From: JAXHTH01 sp034211115
GTDB lineage: Bacteria; Planctomycetota; Phycisphaerae; Phycisphaerales; SM1A02
Assembly: GCA_034211115.1 (NCBI GenBank)
Contig: JAXHTH010000055.1
Span: 1 to 6,548 of the forward strand
Direction of reading: 5' to 3'
Length of the DNA: 6,548 bases
Both the position numbers and the translations under genes were made by a program. Positions 6,439 to 6,548 of the stretch are shown one piece after another. Position 1 is the stretch's first letter, and every line of letters begins with the position of its first letter. The notes beneath the pieces were generated by a model. The model saw only the letters and a program-made list of their open reading frames with translations. It was not told the DNA's origin and ran no database searches.

Positions 6439-6466
6439 TTGACCGGCGGTGAAGTGGGCTGACAAT
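6439..6466 (+). promoter_or_regulatory. Sigma70-like promoter reading off the right edge
   Basis: TTGACC at 6439-6444 and GACAAT at 6461-6466 are separated by 16 nt. It presumably serves a gene beyond the window. An ATG at 6484 opens a frame to the edge (22 codons), but its product (MRPETRGVGV...) has no signal peptide or motif and no clear ribosome binding site, so I do not call it a gene. Confidence 0.42.
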
Positions 6467-6548
6467 GGGAGGGAAAGGTCCGTATGCGTCCCGAGACCCG
6501 TGGGGTGGGGGTTTCGTGCGGGGCGGGGACTTATCGGCCGTCGGCCGA

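Noticed and set aside
6484..6548. A possible gene start (ATG) at the right edge
   Set aside because: Only 22 codons are visible, with no clear ribosome binding site, signal peptide or motif, and it lies only 17 nt past the putative -10.

Overview
The window looks like chromosomal DNA from a GC-rich, Gram-negative-type bacterium. The best guess is a planctomycete, perhaps of the Phycisphaerae. The support is indirect: high GC throughout, large secreted multi-domain proteins, a tandem DUF1080 (3-keto-disaccharide hydrolase) protein, and a papain-like protease that ends in a dockerin-like double EF-hand with the C-terminal motif AWGPC. I recall both traits as common in that phylum but could not run a search. 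There are no RNA genes, insertion sequences, CRISPR arrays or phage genes that I can support.

Layout. Two genes lie on the minus strand at the left: the first 43 codons of a secreted protein running off the left edge (1-131), and upstream of it a complete secreted C1 (papain-family) cysteine peptidase with a lectin-like domain and a dockerin (240-1739). A 649-bp divergent intergenic region (1740-2388) follows. It holds a good sigma70-like promoter reading left and a long imperfect hairpin just ahead of the right-hand gene. Two genes lie on the plus strand: an 801-residue secreted protein with a nidogen-like (NIDO) domain, an Ig-like segment and a large unrecognised C-terminal half (2389-4794), then a 435-residue secreted protein with two DUF1080 domains (5009-6316, TTG start). 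Tandem hairpins without T-tracts separate these two. The right edge (6317-6548) is non-coding apart from a second promoter-like site that closely resembles the one upstream of the peptidase.

Together, all four genes encode exported proteins with Sec-type signal peptides: protein degradation, probable adhesion or matrix interaction, and glycoside or keto-sugar processing. This fits a surface-attached degrader of polymers. Nothing shows that they form one operon or pathway; the hairpins and separate promoter-like sites suggest several transcription units. The least explained parts are the C-terminal half of the NIDO protein, the leader hairpin at 2271-2331 and the pair of near-matching promoter motifs.
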